Positions 24,773 through 32,694 of a stretch of DNA of 64,000 nt are shown piece after piece. Numbering within the stretch: position 1 is the stretch's first letter; the number at the start of each line of letters is the position of its first letter. Made by a program: the position numbers and the translations under genes. The notes beneath the pieces are model-generated. The model was not told the origin of the DNA. It saw only the letters and a program-made list of their open reading frames with translations, and searched no databases. The stretch is from Nocardia terrae. GTDB lineage: Bacteria > Actinomycetota > Actinomycetes > Mycobacteriales > Mycobacteriaceae. The stretch is from contig NZ_WRPP01000008.1 in assembly GCF_009760405.1 (NCBI RefSeq), positions 186,001-250,000 of the forward strand. The letters are read 5' to 3'.

Positions 24773-26191
24773 ATGGAACCAACGTCCGACCAGGGCATTC
24801 CGCGCGTCAACCGCCGCATGGCAATCGGGCTCGGCGCGGCCGTCATGGCCGCCGTCGGCCTGGCCGCGTGCGGCAGGTCGAGCGACGGCTCGACCTCGAC
24901 CGGCACCACCCCGGCCTCGAACGACCCCAAGGATGTCGCCGCCGACGCGTACGTGTTCGGATATCCGCTGGTGCTGATGGACGTCACCCGCGAGACCGGC
25001 GGCCCGGCAAACCACTTCGTGCACCAGAATCCGCCGACGCCCGCCGCGAAGCAGGTCGTCCGCCTCAACCTGGACACCCTCTACTCGCAGGCGTGGCTGG
25101 ATCTGCGCGCCGAACCGATGGTGCTGCAGGTGCCCGCCATGGAGGCCGGGCGGTACTGGCTCATGCAGTTCCTCGACGCGTGGACCAATACCGCGCACGA
25201 CCCGAGCAGTGCGGACCCGAAAATCAAGGCGGGCGACCGGAACCCACCCTACACCTACCTGGTCACCGGCCCCGGGTGGAAGGGCAGCGTGCCCGCCGGT
25301 ATGACCCAGCTGGCCATGCCGACCGGCACCACCTGGCTGATCGGCCGCATCGAATACAAGGGCGACAACGACATTCAGAACGTGCGCGCCCTGCAGCAGC
25401 AGCTGAAGCTGGCCCCACTCAGCGTCTGGAACGCCGACCCCAACGCCGTCCAGGGCGGTCCGGGAGCCCAGCCGACGGGTGGCGGCGTCCCCGCACAGCT
25501 GGTCGCGCAGATGGACGGCCCCACCTTCTTCAACCGCCTGTGCGCCGTCATGGCCCTCAACCCGCCCGCACCCGACGACAGCGACGCCATGAAGCGCTTC
25601 GCCACCATCGGCATCACCCCGGGCGCCACCATGTCCACCGCACCGGCGGACATGCTGACCGCCGCAGCTACCGCGGCCCGCAAGTCCGTGGCGGCCTATC
25701 GGGATCCCAAGGCCCAGAACCAGAACGGCTGGACCTTCAACCTCGGTGTCGGCGCCTACGGCACCGACTACCCGCTGCGCGCGCAGGTCGCCGCGATCGG
25801 TCTGGGCGCGAACCTGCCCCGCGACGCGGTGTACCCGACCGTGAACGCGAATGCCGACGGCGGCAGTCGATTCCGGCTGACCTTCGCCAAGGATCAACTG
25901 CCGCCGGTCGGCGCGTTCTGGTCGCTGACCGCCTATGACGCCGAGTCCTATCTGGTGCCGAACCCGGCGGGCATCTACTCGGTGGGCCACCTGGTCCCGA
26001 TCGCACCGGCCGCCGACGGCACCGTCGAAATCACCGTCCAGCACGCCGATCCCGGCCCGGACGTCCCCGCCGGGCACTGGCTGCCCATTCCCGACAGCGG
26101 CCGGTTCTCCCTCACCCTGCGGCTCTACGCACCGAAAGACGAAGTACTGAACCGCAAATGGCAGGTCCCGAAGCTCGAGCAACTCTCGTGA
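24773..26191 (+). CDS. DUF1254/DUF1214 lipoprotein
   Basis: A 472-aa exported protein. The N-terminus has an Arg-Arg start (VNRRMAIGLGAAVMAAVGLAAC) with lipobox LAAC, so it is probably lipidated. The N-terminal DUF1254 domain has AADAYVFGYPLVLMDVTR and NLDTLYSQAWLDL; the C-terminal DUF1214 domain has FRLTFAKDQLPPVGAFWSLTAYD. These paired domains are common in actinobacterial surface proteins of unknown activity. ATG 24773 has GGAAAGG 11 nt upstream. It is convergent with metI. Confidence 0.85.
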   Translation: MEPTSDQGIPRVNRRMAIGLGAAVMAAVGLAACGRSSDGSTSTGTTPASNDPKDVAADAYVFGYPLVLMDVTRETGGPANHFVHQNPPTPAAKQVVRLNLDTLYSQAWLDLRAEPMVLQVPAMEAGRYWLMQFLDAWTNTAHDPSSADPKIKAGDRNPPYTYLVTGPGWKGSVPAGMTQLAMPTGTTWLIGRIEYKGDNDIQNVRALQQQLKLAPLSVWNADPNAVQGGPGAQPTGGGVPAQLVAQMDGPTFFNRLCAVMALNPPAPDDSDAMKRFATIGITPGATMSTAPADMLTAAATAARKSVAAYRDPKAQNQNGWTFNLGVGAYGTDYPLRAQVAAIGLGANLPRDAVYPTVNANADGGSRFRLTFAKDQLPPVGAFWSLTAYDAESYLVPNPAGIYSVGHLVPIAPAADGTVEITVQHADPGPDVPAGHWLPIPDSGRFSLTLRLYAPKDEVLNRKWQVPKLEQLS

Positions 26192-26218
26192 CCGCGGGCC
26201 CGCCGGATCGCGCACCCC

Positions 26219-26908
26219 TCATCGGCGCAATACCCGGCGGGCCACGAAGTTCCCGAGGAACTGGATGCCCTGCACCCCGGCGATGATGATCAACGTCGCC
26301 ACCAGCGTGACCCGCCAGTCGAACCGCTGATACCCGTACACGAGCGCGAAGTCACCGAGCCCGCCACCGCCGACCGTGCCCGCCATGGCGGACATGTCGA
26401 CGATCGCGATCACCACGAACGTGTAGCCGAGCACCAAGGGCCCCAACGCTTCCGGAATCAACAGCGTGAGAATGATCCGCACCGGCCCGGCCCCCATCGA
26501 CCGCGCCGCCTCGATCACCCCCGGATCCACCGTCACCAGATTCTGCTCGACAATCCGCGCGATCCCGAACGACGCCGCCACGATCATCACGAACGCCGCC
26601 GCATCGGTCCCGATCGTCGTCCCGATCACCTTCAAGGTCACCGGCCCCAACGCCGCCAGCAGAATGATGAACGGAATCGGCCGCACCACATTCACCAACA
26701 CGTTCAACACCACATTGACCGGCGCATTGGCCAGCAACCCACCCTTGCGCGTGGTGTACAGCGCCGTCCCCAACGCCAGCCCGATGGTCCCGCCCACCAC
26801 AAAGGTCAACAGCACCAGATAGATCGTGGTCCCGACGGCCTCGCTGAGCACGGGGCGCAGCCGATCCCAATCCGTCTGTACCGCAGCCAGAGTCACCACC
26901 CCGGTCAT
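26219..26908 (-). CDS. metI: methionine ABC transporter permease MetI
   Basis: A 229-aa permease with five predicted helices and the EAA cytoplasmic loop seen as GVIEAARSMGAGPVRIILTLLIPEALGPL (EAA-x3-G, about residues 135-163). The N-terminal DWDRLRPVLSEAVGTTIYLV segment is typical of MetI. Its ATG overlaps the metN stop (26906-26910). With MetN and MetQ it forms a D/L-methionine importer of the MetNIQ type; substrate is inferred from family. Confidence 0.92.
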   Translation of the reverse strand: MTGVVTLAAVQTDWDRLRPVLSEAVGTTIYLVLLTFVVGGTIGLALGTALYTTRKGGLLANAPVNVVLNVLVNVVRPIPFIILLAALGPVTLKVIGTTIGTDAAAFVMIVAASFGIARIVEQNLVTVDPGVIEAARSMGAGPVRIILTLLIPEALGPLVLGYTFVVIAIVDMSAMAGTVGGGGLGDFALVYGYQRFDWRVTLVATLIIIAGVQGIQFLGNFVARRVLRR

Positions 26909-28347
26909 CACGCGCTCCTGACCTCACCAGCAGGCCGCGGCACAGCGCCCTCCTGCACCTCTGATTGCGCACCTTCCGCGGCCGAGTCCACCGTGCGCGT
27001 GTCACCTGCGATCGGTGCCGCCGGTTCCCCCCTGCCCGCGGCCGCTCGCTGCGGCGCTGTGCCGCCCAGCAGGGTCCGCGTGGGTTCCTGCGCGACGGAA
27101 CGCGAGCTCGAATCCGTCTCAGCCGAGACCGAATCGGCGACCACACCGGCATCCGACGCCCCTACCGCCGCCACGGCGTGGCCCGCGGGCTCCAGCTCAG
27201 CCGCTCGGGTCGGCGTCTCGCCCGCAGCCGGAACACCCGCCGACAGAACGCCCTCGGCCGCAGGGGAGTCGGCGATCTCGGCCACCACGGGCGCCGCCGC
27301 GATCAGCGCCTCAGCACCCCGCGCCGCCGCGTCGTGGGCGGCCAGGCGTTCGGCGAACCGGCTCACCTCCTGGTCGGGGCCGTTCAACGCGAGGGTGAGA
27401 CTGCCGAATGTCTTGTCCTGCAGAGTGCTCACGCCGCCGAAGACCACTTCGAAGCTCACACCCGCGGTGACGGCCGCCGCCAATTCCGCGCCGATGCCGC
27501 GCTCGTCGTCGATGTCCACGGTGACCAGGCGGCCGGGGTGCCGCTCCCCCAGGCGTTCCAGTTCACCGGTGGTCGGGCGGTTGTGCAGGACGGTTTCGAC
27601 GAAGGAGCGGGTGGGGGTGGCCATCGGCGCGGAGAACACGTCGAAGGTGTCGGCCAACTCCACGATTCGGCCCGCGGCGAGCACCGCGACGCGGTCCGCG
27701 ACCGCGCGGATGACGTCCATTTCGTGGGTGATGACCACGATGGTGACCCCGAGTTCCCGGTTGATCTTCTTCAGCAGGCGCAGGACCTCGCCGGTGGTTT
27801 CCGGATCCAGGGCCGACGTGGCCTCGTCGGCCAGCAGCAGGGACGGGGAGGTGGCCAGGGCGCGGGCGATGCCGACGCGCTGTTTCTGGCCGCCCGAGAG
27901 CTGGTCGGGGTAGCTGCGGGCCTTGTCCGAAAGGCCCACGAACTCCAGCAGTTCCGCGACCCGGGCCTTGCGGCGGGCGCGTGGCCAGCCGGCCACCTTG
28001 AGCGGGTATTCGATATTGCCCGCCGCGGTGCGTGAGCGGAACAGGTTGAACTGCTGGAAGATCATGCCGATATCGCGGCGCAGGTGGCGGACCCGGGACT
28101 CCGGGACCCCGGTGATGGGGTCGCCGGAGATCAGGACGGTGCCGTCGGTGGGCTTCTCGAGGGCATTGATGAGCCGGACCAGCGTCGACTTGCCCGCGCC
28201 GGAATAGCCGATCACACCGAAGATCTCGCCCCGCTCGATGCGCAGGTCGATGCCGTCGAGCGCGATGTGCTGCTGCTTGCCGGTCTTGAAGACCTTGGTG
28301 ACCGAACGGAATTCGACCGCCGCGGCCCCGGTTTCGTTGTCGCTCAC
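26908..28347 (-). CDS. metN: methionine ABC transporter ATPase MetN with long C-terminal tail
   Basis: A 479-aa ABC ATPase. Walker A GYSGAGKST (about 45-53), signature LSGGQKQR (about 146), Walker B LLLADEAT, H-loop VVITHEMD. A regulatory NIL (ferredoxin-like) domain occupies about residues 262-345, as in MetN proteins that are inhibited by methionine. The protein is about 130 residues longer than usual: a low-complexity Ala/Glu/Pro tail follows the NIL domain up to the stop. The tail is in frame and not shared with MetI. Four-nucleotide overlap with metQ. Confidence 0.92.
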   Translation of the reverse strand: MSDNETGAAAVEFRSVTKVFKTGKQQHIALDGIDLRIERGEIFGVIGYSGAGKSTLVRLINALEKPTDGTVLISGDPITGVPESRVRHLRRDIGMIFQQFNLFRSRTAAGNIEYPLKVAGWPRARRKARVAELLEFVGLSDKARSYPDQLSGGQKQRVGIARALATSPSLLLADEATSALDPETTGEVLRLLKKINRELGVTIVVITHEMDVIRAVADRVAVLAAGRIVELADTFDVFSAPMATPTRSFVETVLHNRPTTGELERLGERHPGRLVTVDIDDERGIGAELAAAVTAGVSFEVVFGGVSTLQDKTFGSLTLALNGPDQEVSRFAERLAAHDAAARGAEALIAAAPVVAEIADSPAAEGVLSAGVPAAGETPTRAAELEPAGHAVAAVGASDAGVVADSVSAETDSSSRSVAQEPTRTLLGGTAPQRAAAGRGEPAAPIAGDTRTVDSAAEGAQSEVQEGAVPRPAGEVRSA

Positions 28348-29231
28348 TTGGTGTCGCGGATGGTCTGCTGCACCCGCTGCAGGATCTGCTCCAGTTCGGG
28401 GCCGTTCTTCTTCACCTCGAGCGCGGTGCCCTTGGAGTCCTGCGCCTCGGCCTGCTGCACCTCCGGGCTGTGGAAGATGTCGACCAGCTTCAGATAGGTC
28501 GGGTTGTTCTTGTCCTCGGCGCGGGTGACCACCGCGTTGATGTAGGGCGCGGCGCCCGGATTGCTCGGATCATCCTTGGTCAGCGCACTGTTCGGGTCGA
28601 TGTCGGCCTTGGACAGGTAGGTGTTGTTGACGACCGCACCGTCCACCGAGGCCAGCGACAACGCGGTCTGGGCGGCATCGACCGCGGTCACCTTGACCTT
28701 GGACGCGCCCTTGTCGACATCGGCGGGAGTCGGCTGTCCCTTGTCGCCCGTGAGCTTCAGCAGCCCGGCGGCCTGCAGCACGAACAGTGCCCGAGCCTGA
28801 TTGGTCGGATCGTTCGGGATCGCGATCTCCCCGCCCTGCGGGATGTCGGCGAGCGTCTTGTGCTTCTTGGAGTACAGCCCGAGCGGCACGATGTAGGTGG
28901 CCCCGATGGGCGTCAGATCCTTGTTGTTGGCGACGTTGTACTGCCCGAGGAACTGCAGATGCTGGAACAGATTCACGTCGATCTGCTTCTGCGCCAACGC
29001 GATATTGGGCTGCGAGTAGTCCGAGTAGTGGACGATGTCGAGGTTGATGCCCTGTTTCTTGGCCTCGTCCTTGAAGACGTCCCAATGGGGGTCGGACTCG
29101 GTGGTGCCGATGCGCACGGTATTGCCGCCGGAGCTGTCGCTGCTGCCGCAGGCCGTGAGGGTGAGGCTCGCGACGGCCGCTACCAGGACCGGGATCGCCA
29201 GTGCCCGATGAATGTTCAACTTGATTCGCAC
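28344..29231 (-). CDS. metQ: methionine-binding lipoprotein MetQ
   Basis: About 295 aa. A signal peptide with lipobox (VAAVASLTLTAC) is followed by the NlpA/MetQ fold: VRIGTTESDPHWDVFKDEA, YSDYSQPNIALAQKQIDVNLFQHL and IPNDPTNQARALFVLQ. The signature HWDVF, D-x3-PN-x-AL and N-x-FQH elements are conserved. It delivers methionine to MetNI. The start is uncertain; GTG 29231 and TTG 29255 are both possible, and neither has a clear ribosome-binding site. First gene of the metQNI operon, with TGA/ATG overlap into metN. Confidence 0.9.
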   Translation of the reverse strand: MRIKLNIHRALAIPVLVAAVASLTLTACGSSDSSGGNTVRIGTTESDPHWDVFKDEAKKQGINLDIVHYSDYSQPNIALAQKQIDVNLFQHLQFLGQYNVANNKDLTPIGATYIVPLGLYSKKHKTLADIPQGGEIAIPNDPTNQARALFVLQAAGLLKLTGDKGQPTPADVDKGASKVKVTAVDAAQTALSLASVDGAVVNNTYLSKADIDPNSALTKDDPSNPGAAPYINAVVTRAEDKNNPTYLKLVDIFHSPEVQQAEAQDSKGTALEVKKNGPELEQILQRVQQTIRDTK

Positions 29232-29330
29232 CCGGATATGCAACTGTGCGAGCAATCGCCCGGCAATGATTGCGATCCGGGCGAGTCAAAGGCTTTCGGC
29301 CCGCGCGCGGGCTCCCCTACGGTGCGTGAA

Positions 29331-29639
29331 ATGCGAAAACTGCGCCGTTACCTGGTGTTTCCGGTCCTGCTCGCACTGGCGTTGACGGCCGCCTGTGGCC
29401 GGGAACACCACGGGGACGTGGTCCGTATCGGTGTGAACGACCTCGCACAACCGCACTGGGACGTGTTCAAGAAGAAGGCCGCCGAGGCGGGCATCACCGT
29501 CGAGTTCACCAATTTCACCGACTACAACCAGCCCAATCCGGCGCTCTCCCAGGGCCGGATCGATCTCAACAAGTTCCAGCACCTCCGCTACCTGGCCAAT
29601 TACAACGCCACCGACCGGGAAACCAAGTTCCGCAAGTGA
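29331..29639 (+). pseudogene. truncated MetQ-like lipoprotein
   Basis: A 102-aa ORF divergent from metQ. It has a lipoprotein signal (FPVLLALALTAAC), then VVRIGVNDLAQPHWDVFKKKA, FTDYNQPNPALSQ and IDLNKFQHLRYLANYN, closely parallel to residues 45-120 of MetQ, and then stops. Only the first lobe fragment is present, so it cannot be a full binding protein. Either a duplicated and decayed metQ or a small lipoprotein retained for another use. Signal peptide and frame are intact. Confidence 0.75.
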
Positions 29640-29649
29640 TCTCGTGGGT

Positions 29650-30651
29650 CTAGCGGCCGCGGTTCGCGCGGGCGACCCGGGCCCGGGTGCCGATGATGAT
29701 GGTGATGATCATGACGGTCATGATCTGCAGCGTGGTCCAGGTGACCGGCTGCGGCGGCACGGGCGGGGCCACATACGCGACCGGAGGCGGGGGCGGCACC
29801 GGAACCGGGGCGGGCGCGGGCGGAATCACCTCGGGAGCGGGCACCGGCCGCGGCGGCACGGGCGCGGCGGCCGGGGCCACGACCGGCGGCGAGGGAATCT
29901 CCAGGGGGATACCGGGTTCCGGCGGCATCGGAATCGGCAGCAGCAACATGCAGGTGAGCAGCGCGCTACCGGTCAGCGCACTGCCCACCATGACGCTGCC
30001 CATCCCGGCCGAGCCGGGACCGACCAGCCCGCTGGAGCCGGGAACGAAGCCGGGCCCGAGCAGACCGGAGCCCGTGCCGCTCCCGGTCAGCAGGCCCAGA
30101 CCTAGTGCGGCGCTGCCGACCACGGCGCTGCCCGCGCAGGCGGTCAGGACACTGCCCGAATCCAGCCCGGCCAGACCTCCGAGGGTGTTCGGCGCGGCGG
30201 CCGGGCTCGCCGCCTCGATCGGCCGCGGCGTCTGCTGCGCCACATGGGGATTCAGGTTCGGCAAGGCCAGACCGGCGGCGCCGGCGGTGATTCCGCTGCC
30301 GGTCTGGGCGCTGCCCGACACACCGCTGCCGGTGCTGAGCGATCCGCCCGCGGCGGGACTCGGGCCCAGTCCCAGCCCGCTGCCCGAGGACAACCCGCCG
30401 CCCGAACCGGATCGGCTTCCCGTGTAACTGCTTCCGGTCCCCAAGCCGAGCGCGCTGCCGGTAGGCGCGTCGATCGGCCCGGCAACCCCGTCGGATCCAG
30501 AACTGCCGCTGAGGATCTCACCGATCGACGGCACCTCCGGGGCCGCGGGATCGGCCCCGGCCACCGCGGGTCGCACCGCGAGTAGCGCCGCCGCCAGCGG
30601 GACGGCCGTCGCGACCGCGAATCCCCGTGCCGCCCTGCCAGTTCGGTTCAC
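29650..30651 (-). CDS. secreted Gly/Ser-repeat, Pro-rich protein with C-terminal anchor
   Basis: A 333-aa protein from GTG with GGAGG 4 nt upstream. Signal peptide (AVATAVPLAAALLAV), then about 190 residues of loosely repeated GSG/GSA/TGSG/LGLG units, a Pro-rich segment (PVPPRPVPAPEVIPPAPAP), then a hydrophobic helix (LQIMTVMIITIIIG) and a basic tail RARVARANRGR. This is the layout of a surface protein spanning the wall and anchored by its C-terminus, without an LPXTG sortase motif. I do not recognise a named family. Confidence 0.6.
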   Translation of the reverse strand: MNRTGRAARGFAVATAVPLAAALLAVRPAVAGADPAAPEVPSIGEILSGSSGSDGVAGPIDAPTGSALGLGTGSSYTGSRSGSGGGLSSGSGLGLGPSPAAGGSLSTGSGVSGSAQTGSGITAGAAGLALPNLNPHVAQQTPRPIEAASPAAAPNTLGGLAGLDSGSVLTACAGSAVVGSAALGLGLLTGSGTGSGLLGPGFVPGSSGLVGPGSAGMGSVMVGSALTGSALLTCMLLLPIPMPPEPGIPLEIPSPPVVAPAAAPVPPRPVPAPEVIPPAPAPVPVPPPPPVAYVAPPVPPQPVTWTTLQIMTVMIITIIIGTRARVARANRGR

Positions 30652-30694
30652 GCCGCCTCCATAATGTGAATCCCGAGCGCACCCGGTGCGGACC

Positions 30695-31501
30695 TCAGCG
30701 CTGGCTGACGCCGGCGGCCGCCGGGGCCGGAGAGGTGATGTGGTCGAATCGCGACAGCGCCATCTCGTAGGCGTCCCTGGAGACGTGGCTACTCCCCGAG
30801 AACGGCTCGTCGAGTTGGTAGATGGCCAGGATGACCGCGCCGATCACCAGGCCGAACAGGCCGGTCATCAGGATGCTGCGCTTGGTGACCAGCACACCGG
30901 AGAACACCGTGCCGAACAGCAGCATCACGGTCGAGAACCACAGTGCCGCATAGAGGAATCCGGGCAGGTGGTACGCGGCGTCGAGGCTGCGGTCGTAGCG
31001 GGCCTCCGCGATGGCGTCCACGCCGGTCATCGCCTTGTCCTGGGTCGCCTTCGCATCCGCGTCGGCGGCAGGCGCGGACGACACCGCCTCGCGCAGATCG
31101 TCCAGAGTCGCCTGGGCGGCCGGGCTGAGCCGCTGCTGCTCGTCCATGGTGCGCCACTCGTCGCCCACGACCTGTTTCGTGTAGTCCTTCACCAGACCCT
31201 GGATCTGGGTGCGGTCCTTCTCGGGCATGGCGTTGGCGGTCTCGTACACGCTCACCAGCGCCTTGCCCTCCGACACCGTGTGGTCGTGCGAGGTGTCGTA
31301 CTGCTGCCACAGGATCACCACCACGAAGGCCACGATCGCGGCGAAGAACATGTTGACCATGTCCAGCATCATGTGCCCGGCCCCGGCATCGTCGCTGTGC
31401 CGCCAGGACTTCGGCCGCAGCCGGTCACCCAGCACGAACACGCCGACCGCCACCACCACGAACGACACGAGCACACCCAGCTGCAACAGAATTCCGAGCA
31501 T
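30695..31501 (-). CDS. DUF4239 (bestrophin-like) membrane protein
   Basis: A 268-aa protein with N-terminal helices (LLQLGVLVSFVVVAVGVFVLG and MFFAAIVAFVVVILWQQY), a soluble loop of about 110 residues with VSEGKALVSVYETANAMPE and DEWRTMDEQQRLS, and two C-terminal helices. This is the DUF4239 pattern, distantly related to bestrophin channels. ATG 31501 has GGAG six bases upstream. Function is unknown. The 185 bp up to cobS contain no gene. Confidence 0.8.
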   Translation of the reverse strand: MLGILLQLGVLVSFVVVAVGVFVLGDRLRPKSWRHSDDAGAGHMMLDMVNMFFAAIVAFVVVILWQQYDTSHDHTVSEGKALVSVYETANAMPEKDRTQIQGLVKDYTKQVVGDEWRTMDEQQRLSPAAQATLDDLREAVSSAPAADADAKATQDKAMTGVDAIAEARYDRSLDAAYHLPGFLYAALWFSTVMLLFGTVFSGVLVTKRSILMTGLFGLVIGAVILAIYQLDEPFSGSSHVSRDAYEMALSRFDHITSPAPAAAGVSQR

Positions 31502-31686
31502 TCCGCGACTCCATTTCCGGCCAGGGCAGTTGCGATCACGATGTATTCGCAACCACTGGTCGGTCGGATTGCACCGGCAAACAATCTGTTACGCCCACGG
31601 CGCGTCGCCGAAATTAGCCCGATATGACGGGCTCAGCCCATCGTCTACGCGGCCTGGGACTACATCCGGGCCTTCCTCCCACCCCG

Positions 31687-32433
31687 CTAACGGGCGAACG
31701 ACAGCACCGCGGCGGCCACGGCGACGCTCAATTCCAGTGCGGCCCCGAGCACATCACCATTGAGCCCGCCGAACCGCCGCACACAATGCCGCGCCAACAC
31801 CACCGCCACCCCCAACGCCAGCACCACGGCCACCGGCCCCTGCCACCGATTCCCGACCGCGAACACCCCTGCCACAAGGGCGATCCCGCCCCAAGCGAGC
31901 CCGACGACCGGCATCTGCGTCCCCGCGACCAGCGCCCCGAACCCGGCCCCGGGCGCAGCCTCGACCCCCTTCCGGCACGCCATCACGACCGCGACCCGCC
32001 CCACGGCCACCGCCAGCACCACAGCCACCCACCGCCCGGCCCCCGCCAACGCCGCAAACGAAACCGCCTGCACCCCAACGGCAAACACCAACGCCGCCAC
32101 CCCGAACGGCCCGGCCCCACCACTCTTCATGATCTCCCGAGCCCGCTCCGGCGACCCATAACTCCCGAGCCCATCCATCGTGTCCGCCAGCCCATCGATA
32201 TGCATCCCCCGCGTGATCAACGCCAACCCCGCCACGACGACGAACCCTGCCAGCAGACTCGATGCCCCCAATTCGCCCAGCCCCCATAGCAATCCAGCGG
32301 CTCCGACCCCGAGCACCATCCCAACCAGCGGCGCCCACGCGATCGCCCGCCCCGCAACCACCCGATCCACCTCGTCAGGCCCCCGCACCGGCAACACGGT
32401 CAACCATGAAACCGCCAGCCGCACCCCGTTCAC
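31687..32433 (-). CDS. cobS: adenosylcobinamide-GDP ribazoletransferase
   Basis: A 248-aa polytopic membrane enzyme that joins adenosylcobinamide-GDP with alpha-ribazole in the last steps of cobalamin assembly. The N-terminus has AVSWLTVLPV, then the conserved metal/substrate motif HIDGLADTMDGLGSYG (about residues 77-92, typical CobS D-G-x-AD-x2-DG), followed by RAREIMKSGGAGPFG. Six hydrophobic segments. It is next to the cobU-cobT fusion, so the lower-ligand branch is encoded together. Confidence 0.94.
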   Translation of the reverse strand: MNGVRLAVSWLTVLPVRGPDEVDRVVAGRAIAWAPLVGMVLGVGAAGLLWGLGELGASSLLAGFVVVAGLALITRGMHIDGLADTMDGLGSYGSPERAREIMKSGGAGPFGVAALVFAVGVQAVSFAALAGAGRWVAVVLAVAVGRVAVVMACRKGVEAAPGAGFGALVAGTQMPVVGLAWGGIALVAGVFAVGNRWQGPVAVVLALGVAVVLARHCVRRFGGLNGDVLGAALELSVAVAAAVLSFAR

Positions 32434-32499
32434 TCGGCCACCGTGCCTACGCCGGTGCAGGCGGCTGATCCCGATGCCTGATCAGCAATTCCGCCAACT

Positions 32500-32584
32500 A
32501 TTCCGGCGGATCGCCCGCCGGAATTCACTGCCGCGAGCGAGGTCCCGGCAGAAGCCCCACTGGGACGACGGGCGGGGCTTCTGC
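32500..32584 (-). terminator. two perfect hairpins downstream of cobU-cobT
   Basis: Hairpin 1: ATTCCGGCGG/CCGCCGGAAT at 32500-32524 (10-bp arms, 5-nt loop). Hairpin 2: GCAGAAGCCCC/GGGGCTTCTGC at 32548-32584 (11-bp arms, 15-nt loop), 111 nt after the cobU-cobT stop. They may end transcription of the fusion gene or insulate cobS. The 260-bp interval 32434-32694 otherwise has no credible gene. Confidence 0.5.
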
Positions 32585-32694
32585 TCGGTCGCCCAGCCAC
32601 CACGCGCATGAGGACCATGCTGTGTGAACGCCGGGCGAGTTTGCGCGCCAACGCATCCCGCTGCGCGAGGCGTGGTGGCGCGCTCGGCGGCAAG

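Noticed and set aside
22063..25077. About 1000-codon open frame on the minus strand opposite the Hsp70
   Set aside because: Shadow of the Hsp70 gene; Gly/His/Asp-rich without domains.
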